22,247 nt of DNA. Source: a virus. Under the pieces are notes generated by a model. That model was not told the DNA's origin, searched no databases, and worked only from the letters and a program-made list of their open reading frames with translations. The position numbers were made by a program, and so were the translations under genes. Where the stretch lies: IMG/VR virus record IMGVR_UViG_3300037488_000813, positions 1 to 22,247 of that record; one strand, written 5' to 3'. This document shows, piece by piece, positions 14,170-22,247 of the stretch. Position 1 is the first letter of the stretch. Each line of letters starts with the position of its first letter.

Positions 14170-14681
14170 CAATTAAACTATTTGATATTGAAAATGGTGT
14201 AGTAGTTCCTACAGAACACTGTTATACTTTAAAAGCATTAAAAGATGTTATGGATGAGTATCCAGAAGAGCATTTAAAAATTTATTTATACTTGTTTTAT
14301 ATGAGTTGTCCAAATCCTGATTTAAATCCTTTTTTTTATACTCCTGAAATGGATAAAGAAGATTTAATATTAAAACAAATAGATTCTAATTTTTCAGTAG
14401 AAGATGATAGTATTCATAAAGCATTGCAATTTTGTCAAAGAATGTATGAAACACCAACTTCAAGAGCTTATAAAGGTATTGCTTCTATGTTAGATAGATT
14501 AGCAAGATATATGGAAACACAAAGTATTACAGATGGTAGAGACGGTAATATAAACTCTATTGTAAGTGCTGCAAAAAACTTTGATCAAATAAGATCTTCT
14601 TTTAAAGGAGTATATAAAGATCTTCAAGAAGAACAATCTAGTAAAGTTAGAGGTGGTATTGGTATGGCTTATGATCAATAA
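14166..14681 (+). CDS. conserved pre-terminase protein, small-terminase candidate
   Basis: The 171-residue product is helical and acidic, with a region ETPTSRAYKGIASMLDRLAR (residues 98-117), then TDGRDGNINSIVSAAKNF, SFKGVYKDLQEEQ, and a C-terminal RGGIGMAYDQ. I recognise this pattern as a conserved protein found directly before TerL in crAss-like and related Bacteroidota phages. Position (14 nt before nothing else than TerL, with a 2-nt gap) and size fit a small terminase, but no HTH is obvious. The start overlaps the nuclease stop (ATGA). Confidence 0.6.
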   Translation: MTIKLFDIENGVVVPTEHCYTLKALKDVMDEYPEEHLKIYLYLFYMSCPNPDLNPFFYTPEMDKEDLILKQIDSNFSVEDDSIHKALQFCQRMYETPTSRAYKGIASMLDRLARYMETQSITDGRDGNINSIVSAAKNFDQIRSSFKGVYKDLQEEQSSKVRGGIGMAYDQ

Positions 14682-14683
14682 GC

Positions 14684-16885
14684 ATGGATAAAATTTATAA
14701 TAATATACCAACTTGGGATAATGGTCAATGGACTGTTACTAATTTTGAATCAAGAAAGTTATTTTCTGATTTTATTTTTGGTTTATTTAAAGAACCAGGT
14801 GAATATAATTTTAATGAAACAAGTTTATTATTTAATAAACAAGGAGAATTATTTAGAGAAAATAAAGTTTATTGTATAGCACCATTTAAATCTAAAGACT
14901 TTGTTAATTATTGGGATGATCAAAAATTAAAATGTAGAAAAGGTATAATCTTTAAATCTAAAGATGATACATGGTTTATTACAAGAGACTACTATATGTG
15001 GTTAAACTTTTTACCAATTTTTGATAAAGAACAACAAAAGTTTGACTTTGCAAAAATTAGAGATGCTCAGTATCATATGGCTTTATATGAATTACTTGCA
15101 GAACTTAATTATAAACATGTTGCTATTTTAAAAAAACGTCAAATAGCATCTTCTTATTTTCATATATCTAAGTTACTAAATCAATTGTGGTTTGAAGAAG
15201 GAGTTACTTTAAAAATGGGTGCTAGTCTTAAAGATTATATTAATGAAAAAGGATCTTGGAAATTTCTTGCAGAATATGCAGCATTTCTTAATCAACATAC
15301 AGCATGGTATAGACCTATGAATCCTGATAAAATTTTAATGTGGCAACAAAAAATTGAAATAAGAAAAGGAGACAGAAAAACTGAATCAGGGTTAAAAGGA
15401 ACTATGCAAGGAATGTCATTTGAAAAAGATCCTACAAATGGTGTAGGTGGACCAGTAAAATATTTCTTTCATGAAGAAGCAGGTATTGCTCCTAAGATGG
15501 ATCAAACTTATGAGTACATGAGACCTGCAATGAGATCAGGTTTAACAACTACAGGAATGTTTATTGCTGCAGGATCAGTAGGTGATTTATCACAATGTAA
15601 TCCTTTAAGAGATATGATATTAAATCCTGATTCAAAAGATATATATGCTGTAAAAACAAATTTATTAGATAATAAAGGTACTTTAGGTGTGTCAGGTTTA
15701 TTTATTCCAGAACAATGGTCTATGCCTCCTCATATTGATTCTTATGGTAACTCTCTTGTAGATGAAGCTTTAGAAGCTTTAGATGATCAATTTGATAAAT
15801 GGAGAAAAGAATTAAATCCAGAAGACTACCAATTAAGAATATCTCAGCATCCTAGAAATATTAAAGAAGCATTTGATCATAGATCTATATCTGTTTTTCC
15901 TACACATTTAATTACAGCACAAGCAAGAAGAATTGAAGAAAAAGAATATGGATATGAATTTTTAGATATTAGTACAGATGCTAATGGTAAACCTACAGTA
16001 AAAACTTCAAATAGACAGCCTATTAAAGAATTTCCAATTACAAAAAAGACAGAAGATAAAACAGGAGTATTAGTTGTATGGGAAAGACCAATTAAAGATC
16101 CTACATTTGGACAATATTATGCATCAATTGACCCTGTATCTGAAGGAAAAACTACAACATCAGAATCATTATGTTCTATATATGTAATGAAAGCTCCAGT
16201 AGAAGTTACAAAAGTTACAGGTATTGAAACTGAAACATATATAGAACCTGATAAAATTGTTGCTGCTTGGTGTGGAAGATTTGATGATATTAATAAAACT
16301 CACCAAAAACTTGAACTTATAATAGAGTGGTATAATGCATGGACGGTTATAGAAAATAATATTTCTTTGTTTATTCAATATATGATATCTAGAAAAAAAC
16401 AAAGATATTTAGTACCTAAAAGTCAAATTATGTTTTTAAAAGATTTAGGATCTAATACAAATGTATTTCAAGAGTATGGTTGGAAAAATACAGGTACACT
16501 TTTTAAACAACATCTTCTTAATTATGCTATAGAATATACTAAAGAAGAATTAGATGTAGAAACTAAAACAGATGGAACAATAGTTAAAACTAAATATGGT
16601 ATAGAAAGAATACCAGATCCCATGTTACTTAAAGAAATGCAAGAATATGCAGCTGGTGTTAACGTGGATAGATTGGTTTCATTTGCTGCTTTGGTTGGTT
16701 TTATGAGAATACAACAATCTAATAGAGGTTATTCAAAAAGAGTTATTATGGATGATGCAGCTAAAAACTTGCAAAAGTCAGAAAATTTGTTTAAATTAAA
16801 TAGAAGTCCTTTTCGTCATATGGGCGGAAATAAGATATCAAATAAGACAGACTCTAAAAGATCTGCCTTTAAAAACTTAAAGTAA
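14684..16885 (+). CDS. terL: terminase large subunit
   Basis: The 733-residue product is a two-domain packaging motor. ATPase domain: a degenerate Walker A-like segment LKKRQIASSYFH (149-160), Walker B-like VKYFFHEEAG (258-267, catalytic E264/E265), and a coupling motif IAAGSVGD (294-301). Nuclease domain (RNase H fold): D483 in YYASIDPVSEG, E557 in WTVIENN and D662 in VNVDRLVSFA, a full set of acidic metal ligands. It cuts concatemers and pumps DNA into the prohead. The length fits crAss-like TerL. It lies 2 nt after the pre-terminase gene and 6 nt before the portal gene. Confidence 0.93.
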   Translation: MDKIYNNIPTWDNGQWTVTNFESRKLFSDFIFGLFKEPGEYNFNETSLLFNKQGELFRENKVYCIAPFKSKDFVNYWDDQKLKCRKGIIFKSKDDTWFITRDYYMWLNFLPIFDKEQQKFDFAKIRDAQYHMALYELLAELNYKHVAILKKRQIASSYFHISKLLNQLWFEEGVTLKMGASLKDYINEKGSWKFLAEYAAFLNQHTAWYRPMNPDKILMWQQKIEIRKGDRKTESGLKGTMQGMSFEKDPTNGVGGPVKYFFHEEAGIAPKMDQTYEYMRPAMRSGLTTTGMFIAAGSVGDLSQCNPLRDMILNPDSKDIYAVKTNLLDNKGTLGVSGLFIPEQWSMPPHIDSYGNSLVDEALEALDDQFDKWRKELNPEDYQLRISQHPRNIKEAFDHRSISVFPTHLITAQARRIEEKEYGYEFLDISTDANGKPTVKTSNRQPIKEFPITKKTEDKTGVLVVWERPIKDPTFGQYYASIDPVSEGKTTTSESLCSIYVMKAPVEVTKVTGIETETYIEPDKIVAAWCGRFDDINKTHQKLELIIEWYNAWTVIENNISLFIQYMISRKKQRYLVPKSQIMFLKDLGSNTNVFQEYGWKNTGTLFKQHLLNYAIEYTKEELDVETKTDGTIVKTKYGIERIPDPMLLKEMQEYAAGVNVDRLVSFAALVGFMRIQQSNRGYSKRVIMDDAAKNLQKSENLFKLNRSPFRHMGGNKISNKTDSKRSAFKNLK

Positions 16886-16891
16886 AATACT

Positions 16892-19630
16892 ATGCAGATA
16901 ATTAATGCAATGCAAGCCAAAGCAGGAGTTAAAACTTCTCAAAATAGAATGGGAACTATTACTCAGCCATTACAGTTTATATCAAAAAAAGATAAAACTC
17001 AAGAATGGGCAGCATGGAATATTGATTGGATAGAATGGCAAGGCCTTAAACAATTAAAAAGAAATGCAAGAAGGTTAATGAAAAATTACAAACTTGCAAA
17101 AGGAGTAATTGATAGAACTGATTACATAGTAGAAAATGATAATGATTATAGAGATATAATTGAATCATTAACACAAGAAGATACTTCTGCATTAGAATTA
17201 AAATTTTATCCAATAATCCCAAATGTTATAAATGTACTTGTAGCTGAATTTGCAAAAAGATCTACTAAACTTATATATAGAGCTGTTGATGACATATCAT
17301 ATAATGAAATGTTAGAACAAAAAAGAAAAATGGTTGAAGATGTTTTACTATCTGATGCACAAATGAAAATTACACAAGCTCTTATTGAACAAGGAATGGA
17401 TCCAGAATCTCCTGAGTTTCAACAAGAAGTATCACCAGAAAAATTAAAAACATTACCAGAAATAGAACAATTTTTTCAAAAAGATTATAGGTCTATGGTA
17501 GAAGAATGGGCTTCACATCAACATAAAGTAGATGTTGAAAGATTTGGTATGGATGAACTTGAAGAAAGAGCATTTAGAGATATGCTTATTACTGATAGAG
17601 AATTTTGGCATTTTAGAATGATGGAAGATGATTATGATGTAGAACTTTGGAATCCCGTTTTAACATTTTATCATAAGTCTCCAGATGTAAGATATATATC
17701 TCAAGGAAATTGGGTTGGTAAAACAGATATGTTAACTGCAGCAGATGTTATTGATAAATATGGTTATTTAATGAATGAAGACCAACTTTTATCTTTAGAA
17801 GCAGTTTATCCAATAAAATCAGCAGGATATACAATTGGTGGTTATCAAAATGATGGTACTTTTTATGATGGTACAAAAAGTCATGACTGGAATACTAATA
17901 TGCCTTCATTAGCAATGAGACAATATACTTCTGCAATGAATGGTTCAGTAATTGATACTCAAGATGTTGTTTCACAAATATTATCAGAAGGTGAAGATTA
18001 TTTTGATCAAGGTGACAATTCTTTATTAAGAGTAACTACAACTTATTGGAAATCACAAAAGAAAGTAGGTCATCTTACTAAAATTTCTGAATTAGGAGAT
18101 GTAAGTACTGAAATAGTAACAGAAGATTATAAAATTACTGATAAACCTATTTATGATAATAGATTATTTAAAAATAAAACTAAGGATACTTTAGTTTATG
18201 GTGAACATTTAGATTGGATATGGATTAATGAAGTTTGGGGTGGTGTTAAAATTGGACCAAATATAGCTTCATTTTGGGGAATGAACAATCCTGGTGGATT
18301 CTCTCCTATGTATTTAGGAATAGAAAAAAATAATTTAGGTCCTCTTAGATTTCAATTTAAAGGTGATAGTACATTATATGGGTGTAAATTACCAGTTGAA
18401 GGTTCTGTTTTTTCTGATAGAAATACAAAGTCTACAGCATTGATTGATTTAATGAAACCATATCAAATTGCTTTTAATATAGTAAACAATCAAATAGCGG
18501 ATATCTTAGTTGATGAATTAGGTACTATTATAATGCTTGATCAAAATACTCTACCTAAACATTCATTAGGAGAAGACTGGGGTAAAGGTAATTTAGCTAA
18601 AGCTTATGTAGCAATGAAGAACTTTCAGATGTTACCATTAGATACTTCTATTACTAATACTGAAAATGCTCTTAACTTTCAACATTTCCAAAAACTTGAT
18701 CTTTCACAAACTGAAAGATTAATGTCAAGAATAAGTTTAGCAAATCACTTTAAACAACAAGCATTTGATGTAATTGGTTTAAACCCTCAAAGAATGGGAC
18801 AACAATTATCTCAAATGACTGCTACTGGTGTAGAACAAGCAACAGCTTCTTCATATGCTCAAACAGAAATATATTTTATTCAACATTGTGATTACTTAAT
18901 GCCAAGAGTTCATACTATGAGAACTGATTTAGCACAGTATTATAATTCTACAAATCCATCAAATAGATTAACATATATGACATCTGCTGAAGAAAAAGTA
19001 AATTTTAATATAAATGGTACAGAATTATTAATGAGAGATTTAAATATTTTTTGTAGTACAAGTGCAAATCATAGATCTATTCTTGAACAACTTAAACAAA
19101 TGGCTATGACAAATAATACTGCAGGTGCTAGTATTTATGATCTTGGTAAAATTGTGCAATCTGATTCAATTGCTGAACTTAATAGTGTTCTTAAATCATC
19201 ACAAGCAAAACAAGAAGCACAAAAACAACAAGAAATGCAACAACAACAACAAATGCAACAAGAACAATTAGCTTCTCAAGAAAAACAAAAACAAATGGTA
19301 ATTCAAGCTGAAGCTGAAAATCAAGATAAACAACTTCAAAATAATATTACTGTTGCTGAAATTAGAGCTGCTGGTTATGGAGCTGCTGTTGATGTAAATG
19401 AAAATGAACTTTCAGATTATCAAGATGCAATGAAAGATATAAGAGATACTGAACAATATCAAGATCAAACTAATTTACAAAGAGAAAAAGATTCAAACAG
19501 AATGACAATTGATAGAGAAAAAAATAATATTGAAAGAGAAAAAATTCAAGCTCAAAAAGAAATAGCTGAAAAACAATTACAAGTAGCTATGGTTAATAAA
19601 AATAAATTTGATAAAAATAATAAAAAATAA
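16892..19630 (+). CDS. portal protein
   Basis: The 912-residue product directly follows TerL and has portal features: a Trp-rich N-terminal region (TQEWAAWNIDWIEWQGLKQL), NVINVLVAEFAKRSTK in the clip/wing part, and a central helix-rich body with TEREFWH-like TDREFWHFRMM and LMSRISLANHFKQQAFDVIGLNPQ. The large size is usual for crAss-like portals. The last ~140 residues (about 770-912) are low-complexity, Gln/Glu/Lys-rich and probably a long coiled coil. It forms the dodecameric DNA channel. Assignment rests on the sequence pattern and on position between TerL and the scaffold and capsid genes. Confidence 0.85.
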   Translation: MQIINAMQAKAGVKTSQNRMGTITQPLQFISKKDKTQEWAAWNIDWIEWQGLKQLKRNARRLMKNYKLAKGVIDRTDYIVENDNDYRDIIESLTQEDTSALELKFYPIIPNVINVLVAEFAKRSTKLIYRAVDDISYNEMLEQKRKMVEDVLLSDAQMKITQALIEQGMDPESPEFQQEVSPEKLKTLPEIEQFFQKDYRSMVEEWASHQHKVDVERFGMDELEERAFRDMLITDREFWHFRMMEDDYDVELWNPVLTFYHKSPDVRYISQGNWVGKTDMLTAADVIDKYGYLMNEDQLLSLEAVYPIKSAGYTIGGYQNDGTFYDGTKSHDWNTNMPSLAMRQYTSAMNGSVIDTQDVVSQILSEGEDYFDQGDNSLLRVTTTYWKSQKKVGHLTKISELGDVSTEIVTEDYKITDKPIYDNRLFKNKTKDTLVYGEHLDWIWINEVWGGVKIGPNIASFWGMNNPGGFSPMYLGIEKNNLGPLRFQFKGDSTLYGCKLPVEGSVFSDRNTKSTALIDLMKPYQIAFNIVNNQIADILVDELGTIIMLDQNTLPKHSLGEDWGKGNLAKAYVAMKNFQMLPLDTSITNTENALNFQHFQKLDLSQTERLMSRISLANHFKQQAFDVIGLNPQRMGQQLSQMTATGVEQATASSYAQTEIYFIQHCDYLMPRVHTMRTDLAQYYNSTNPSNRLTYMTSAEEKVNFNINGTELLMRDLNIFCSTSANHRSILEQLKQMAMTNNTAGASIYDLGKIVQSDSIAELNSVLKSSQAKQEAQKQQEMQQQQQMQQEQLASQEKQKQMVIQAEAENQDKQLQNNITVAEIRAAGYGAAVDVNENELSDYQDAMKDIRDTEQYQDQTNLQREKDSNRMTIDREKNNIEREKIQAQKEIAEKQLQVAMVNKNKFDKNNKK

Positions 19631-19669
19631 TTATTAGCTATATAGTAAACAAAATTAATAATAATGCTT

Positions 19670-19686
19670 TAAATTTTAAAAATTTA
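19670..19686 (+). repeat. perfect AT-only palindrome in the 91-base gap after the portal gene
   Basis: TAAATTTT (19670-19677) and AAAATTTA (19679-19686) are perfect complements around one A. No T tract or G/C clamp is present, so it is a poor terminator. The gap 19631-19721 otherwise shows only A-rich leader sequence (CCAACAAAAGATG). It may be an operator-like site or chance. Confidence 0.3.
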
Positions 19687-19721
19687 TACTTATATTAAAT
19701 TATAATTAAAACCAACAAAAG

Positions 19722-21002
19722 ATGAATGAAAATGAAAAATCAACTGAGGAAGCTCAGTTGCTTGATTCTACAAAGGTAGATCAAATTGAAGTAAATATTG
19801 ATGAACTCTTTGGAATGCCTGGTGCAGAAAATGTAATGCTACCAAGCACTGGTTCTAAAGAAGAAGAAGAAAAACCAAAATCTATATTCTCAAAAGAAAA
19901 TGTAGATGTTTCGTTCCTTGACAACTCTAAAACAACTATTTCTGAAAAGAAGGAAGCTATAGAAAATAAAGCAGAAGTTGAAGACACTATTGCTGAACTT
20001 GATGGCTTAATTGCACAAGAAGAAGATGCTGGTAATAAAGGTAGACCTAAAGTTGATAAATCTGGTTTATCTGAATTAGCACATAAAATGATTGAAGATG
20101 GTACATTAGTTCCATTTGATGATGATAAATCTTTTGATGAATATACTACAAAAGATTTTAGAGAACTATTTGAAGCAAATTTTCAAGAAAGAGAAAAAGC
20201 AATAAGAGAAAATACACCAAAGGAGTTTTTTAATTCCTTACCAGAAGAGTTACAATATGCAGCAAAATATGTAGCAGATGGTGGTCAAGATCTAAAAGGA
20301 TTATTTAGAACATTGTCATATGTAGAAGAAATTAGACAATTAGATCCAGAAGATCAAAATGATCAGGCAGAAATTGCAAGACAATATCTACATGCTACAG
20401 GTTTTGGAACAGCAGAAGAAATTGAAGAAGAAATTAGTGATTGGGAAGAACTTGATAAATTAGAACAAAAAGCAAATCAATTTAAACCAAAACTTGATAG
20501 AATGCAAGATGAAATAATATCAAGACAATTAGCAGAACAAGAAAGAAAAAAACATCAACAAAATGAACAAGCTAAAGCATATACAGATAATGTATTTAAT
20601 ACTTTAGCAACAGGTGAACTAGGAGGTGTAAAATTAGATAAAAAAATACAAGGGTTATTGTATACAGGATTAGTTCAACCAAACTATCCTTCAATACATG
20701 GAAAACCTACAAATTTATTTGGTCATTTAATTGAAAAATATCAATTTGTAGAACCTAGACATGATTTGATTGCTGAGGCACTTTGGTTACTTGCAGATCC
20801 TGATGGATACAAAAGTAAAGTTAGAGAAATAGGTTCTAAAGCAGCTACAGAAAAAGTAGTAAGACAATTAAAAACAGAAGAATCTAGAAAAATTAGTTCT
20901 TCAACAATTGAAGATGAAGAAGTAAAAAGAACAGTAGCTTCTCCAAGAACAACACAAAGGACAATTCCTCGCCAAAACAATATGTTTAAAAGAGGATTTT
21001 AA
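19722..21002 (+). CDS. putative scaffold/prohead assembly protein
   Basis: The 426-residue product is highly charged and mostly helical. The N-terminal part is acidic (ELFGMPGAENVMLPS, then EEEEKPKSIF), the middle is coiled-coil-like (residues 240-290), and the C-terminus is basic and ends IPRQNNMFKRGF. This acidic-to-basic layout between portal and major capsid genes fits a scaffold. It has no transmembrane segment and no protease motif. It starts 91 nt after the portal gene and ends 28 nt before the capsid start. Scaffold function is inferred from position and composition. Confidence 0.65.
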   Translation: MNENEKSTEEAQLLDSTKVDQIEVNIDELFGMPGAENVMLPSTGSKEEEEKPKSIFSKENVDVSFLDNSKTTISEKKEAIENKAEVEDTIAELDGLIAQEEDAGNKGRPKVDKSGLSELAHKMIEDGTLVPFDDDKSFDEYTTKDFRELFEANFQEREKAIRENTPKEFFNSLPEELQYAAKYVADGGQDLKGLFRTLSYVEEIRQLDPEDQNDQAEIARQYLHATGFGTAEEIEEEISDWEELDKLEQKANQFKPKLDRMQDEIISRQLAEQERKKHQQNEQAKAYTDNVFNTLATGELGGVKLDKKIQGLLYTGLVQPNYPSIHGKPTNLFGHLIEKYQFVEPRHDLIAEALWLLADPDGYKSKVREIGSKAATEKVVRQLKTEESRKISSSTIEDEEVKRTVASPRTTQRTIPRQNNMFKRGF

Positions 21003-21030
21003 TAAAGTAACAAATAAAACAAAATAAAAA

Positions 21031-22247
21031 ATGGCAACTCCAGTAATGAACAACGGCATATTCCTTCGGGATACAGCCTATGCAGCTAGTTCCCATGTGG
21101 ATTCTTACCACTTGGTGAACATGCTAAAAGATGCAGAACCAATGGACTTAGGTCCAGTAGACCTTTGGGCTATGGCTCAAAGAGTTGAAATGCCTCTATA
21201 CCAAATGTCAAGCTTTGGTGGAAAAAATGTAATCAATGTAGATAATGCTCGTGGAGAGTACAAATGGCAAACTCCGGTTACCATTGACCTTCCTTACATT
21301 ATTGAAGACATTGAAGGAACTAATTACTTCAAAGGTATTGATGGTTCAACTTTCAAAATTAAAATTAACAAAAGAGAATTTGGACATGGTGATATCATCA
21401 CATATGACAAATACAATGGTGTTGAGATGTACATTACAGCAGATGATATCCTTCCTTTAGGAGATGGATTTATCTACACTGTACAATTAGTAAACAATGA
21501 TAACTATAAATACCTAGATAATAAGTATTTAGCTAATGGTACAAAAGTATTCCGTAAGGGTTCTGCCCGTGGGGAATATGGAGAAAGATTCTCTGACATT
21601 ACAACAAACACAGGATTCCGTGAATTCTACAACTATGTTGGTGGTGCAGAAGCTCATGTTCATTATTCTATTTCTTCTCGTGCAGACTTGATGATCAAAG
21701 GTGGAATGAATGCAGATGGTACAGTTCCTGTAACTGAAATTTGGAGAACATTTGACAAATCAATTGATCCATCTATTGCATCTTTAGATGACATGGTTAA
21801 AGTAATGGGTAAAGACAAAGTTAAAAAAGCTTTTGACAATGGTGATTTATCACGTACATTTTTAACTAATATGGAAGCTGCACATCTTTCTAAGATTGCA
21901 ACAGACATAGAAACTTATTTAATGTGGGGTCATGGTGGACGTGTACGTCAGGATGGACCAGATGATGTTAGATTGTCAGTAGGTCTTTGGAAGCAGTTGG
22001 ATAACTCATTTAAAAGAGTATACAACAAGAATAACTTTACACTTGATTTATTCCGTGGAGAAATTTATAATTTCTTTAATGGTAAAGTTGAGTTCCAAGG
22101 TCCAGATCCAAAACGTTCATTAGTTGTTCAAACTGGTATGGCAGGTATGAGAATGGTTAATGAGGCAATTAAAACTGAAGCAATCTCTTCAGGTCTTTTA
22201 ATCCAAGCTGCAGACATAGGAGCTATCACAGGAAAAGGAATGGACTT
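21031..22247 (+). CDS. major capsid protein (3' end outside window)
   Basis: The frame opens at ATG 21031 (A-rich leader AAAACAAAATAAAAAATGGC) and stays open to the right edge, giving 405 whole codons. It begins MATPVMNNGIFLRDTAYAAS. Later stretches include VINVDNARGEYKWQTPV, FKIKINKREFGHGDIITYD, GTKVFRKGSARGEYGERFSD and NNFTLDLFRGEIYNFFNGKV. The pattern and size suit an HK97-fold crAss-like capsid protein, and it lies just after the scaffold-like gene. Codon usage differs from neighbours: CGT for Arg and C-ending codons are common, as in a highly expressed gene. Probably forms the icosahedral shell. Confidence 0.85.
   Translation, partial: MATPVMNNGIFLRDTAYAASSHVDSYHLVNMLKDAEPMDLGPVDLWAMAQRVEMPLYQMSSFGGKNVINVDNARGEYKWQTPVTIDLPYIIEDIEGTNYFKGIDGSTFKIKINKREFGHGDIITYDKYNGVEMYITADDILPLGDGFIYTVQLVNNDNYKYLDNKYLANGTKVFRKGSARGEYGERFSDITTNTGFREFYNYVGGAEAHVHYSISSRADLMIKGGMNADGTVPVTEIWRTFDKSIDPSIASLDDMVKVMGKDKVKKAFDNGDLSRTFLTNMEAAHLSKIATDIETYLMWGHGGRVRQDGPDDVRLSVGLWKQLDNSFKRVYNKNNFTLDLFRGEIYNFFNGKVEFQGPDPKRSLVVQTGMAGMRMVNEAIKTEAISSGLLIQAADIGAITGKGMD

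Noticed and set aside
19603-19610. TAAATTTG, a match to TAnnTTTG upstream of the scaffold-like gene
   Set aside because: It lies in the portal coding sequence 112 nt from the next start with no spaced TTTG; likely chance in AT-rich DNA.
21245-21460. 71-residue + strand frame and a reverse frame near 21663-21908
   Set aside because: Both lie inside the capsid gene, which has a much stronger protein pattern.
1-22247. tRNA genes, integrase, origin or attachment site
   Set aside because: No cloverleaf-like intergenic sequence and no integrase or recombinase pattern was seen; gaps are too short for most such elements.

Overview
The window is a contiguous, strongly AT-rich stretch of a tailed-phage genome with every supportable gene on the + strand, packed end to end, many with 1-8 nt overlaps. 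Gene content and order (IHF/HU-like protein, Cys-rich protein, PD-(D/E)XK nuclease, conserved pre-terminase protein, large terminase, large portal, acidic scaffold-like protein, major capsid protein) match crAss-like phages (Crassvirales) or close relatives that infect Bacteroidota. A Bacteroidota host is also suggested by one promoter that fits TTTG-N19-TAnnTTTG, by A-rich leaders without Shine-Dalgarno sequences, and by a BspA-type leucine-rich-repeat tail protein. The assignment is an inference from gene order and motifs; no database search was possible.

Layout. (1) 1-284: 3' end of a gene for an HExxH metallopeptidase-like protein. (2) 347-1510: a compact four-gene cassette (CDGSH iron-sulfur protein, GroES-like co-chaperonin, DUF3310 protein, small membrane protein) bounded by a good promoter (295-325) and a clear intrinsic terminator (1522-1550). 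(3) 1577-9596: tail-fibre and receptor-binding module: a small beta-rich protein, an 1142-residue modular fibre, a 733-residue PKD-like plus BspA-type LRR protein, a 59-residue accessory, three further tail or fibre proteins and a 51-residue acidic protein. (4) 9597-11912: lysis module: unimolecular-spanin-like lipoprotein, holin, an unexpected 199-residue beta-sandwich protein, an L,D-transpeptidase-like putative endolysin, and a 52-residue basic protein. (5) 11913-12030: terminator-like hairpin, then a TATATTTG promoter element. (6) 12031-22247: packaging and head module, ending inside the major capsid gene, which runs off the right edge.

How it fits together. The regulatory boundaries suggest at least three transcription units. 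The first may prepare the cell (chaperone, nucleotide or redox functions), the second makes host-recognition and lysis proteins, and the third makes the head and the packaging motor. The GroES-like protein could help fold the capsid protein, as T4 gp31 does. No tRNA, rRNA, CRISPR array, insertion sequence or integrase was seen. No stretch over 300 bases lacks a gene; the longest gaps are 11913-12030 (118 bases) and 19631-19721 (91 bases).

The most interesting items are the CDGSH/GroES/DUF3310 cassette, the 17-repeat Cys-marked LRR tail protein, the beta-sandwich gene inside the lysis cassette, the putative endolysin with a YkuD-like His...Ser-x-Gly-Cys signature, and the distinct codon usage of the capsid gene.
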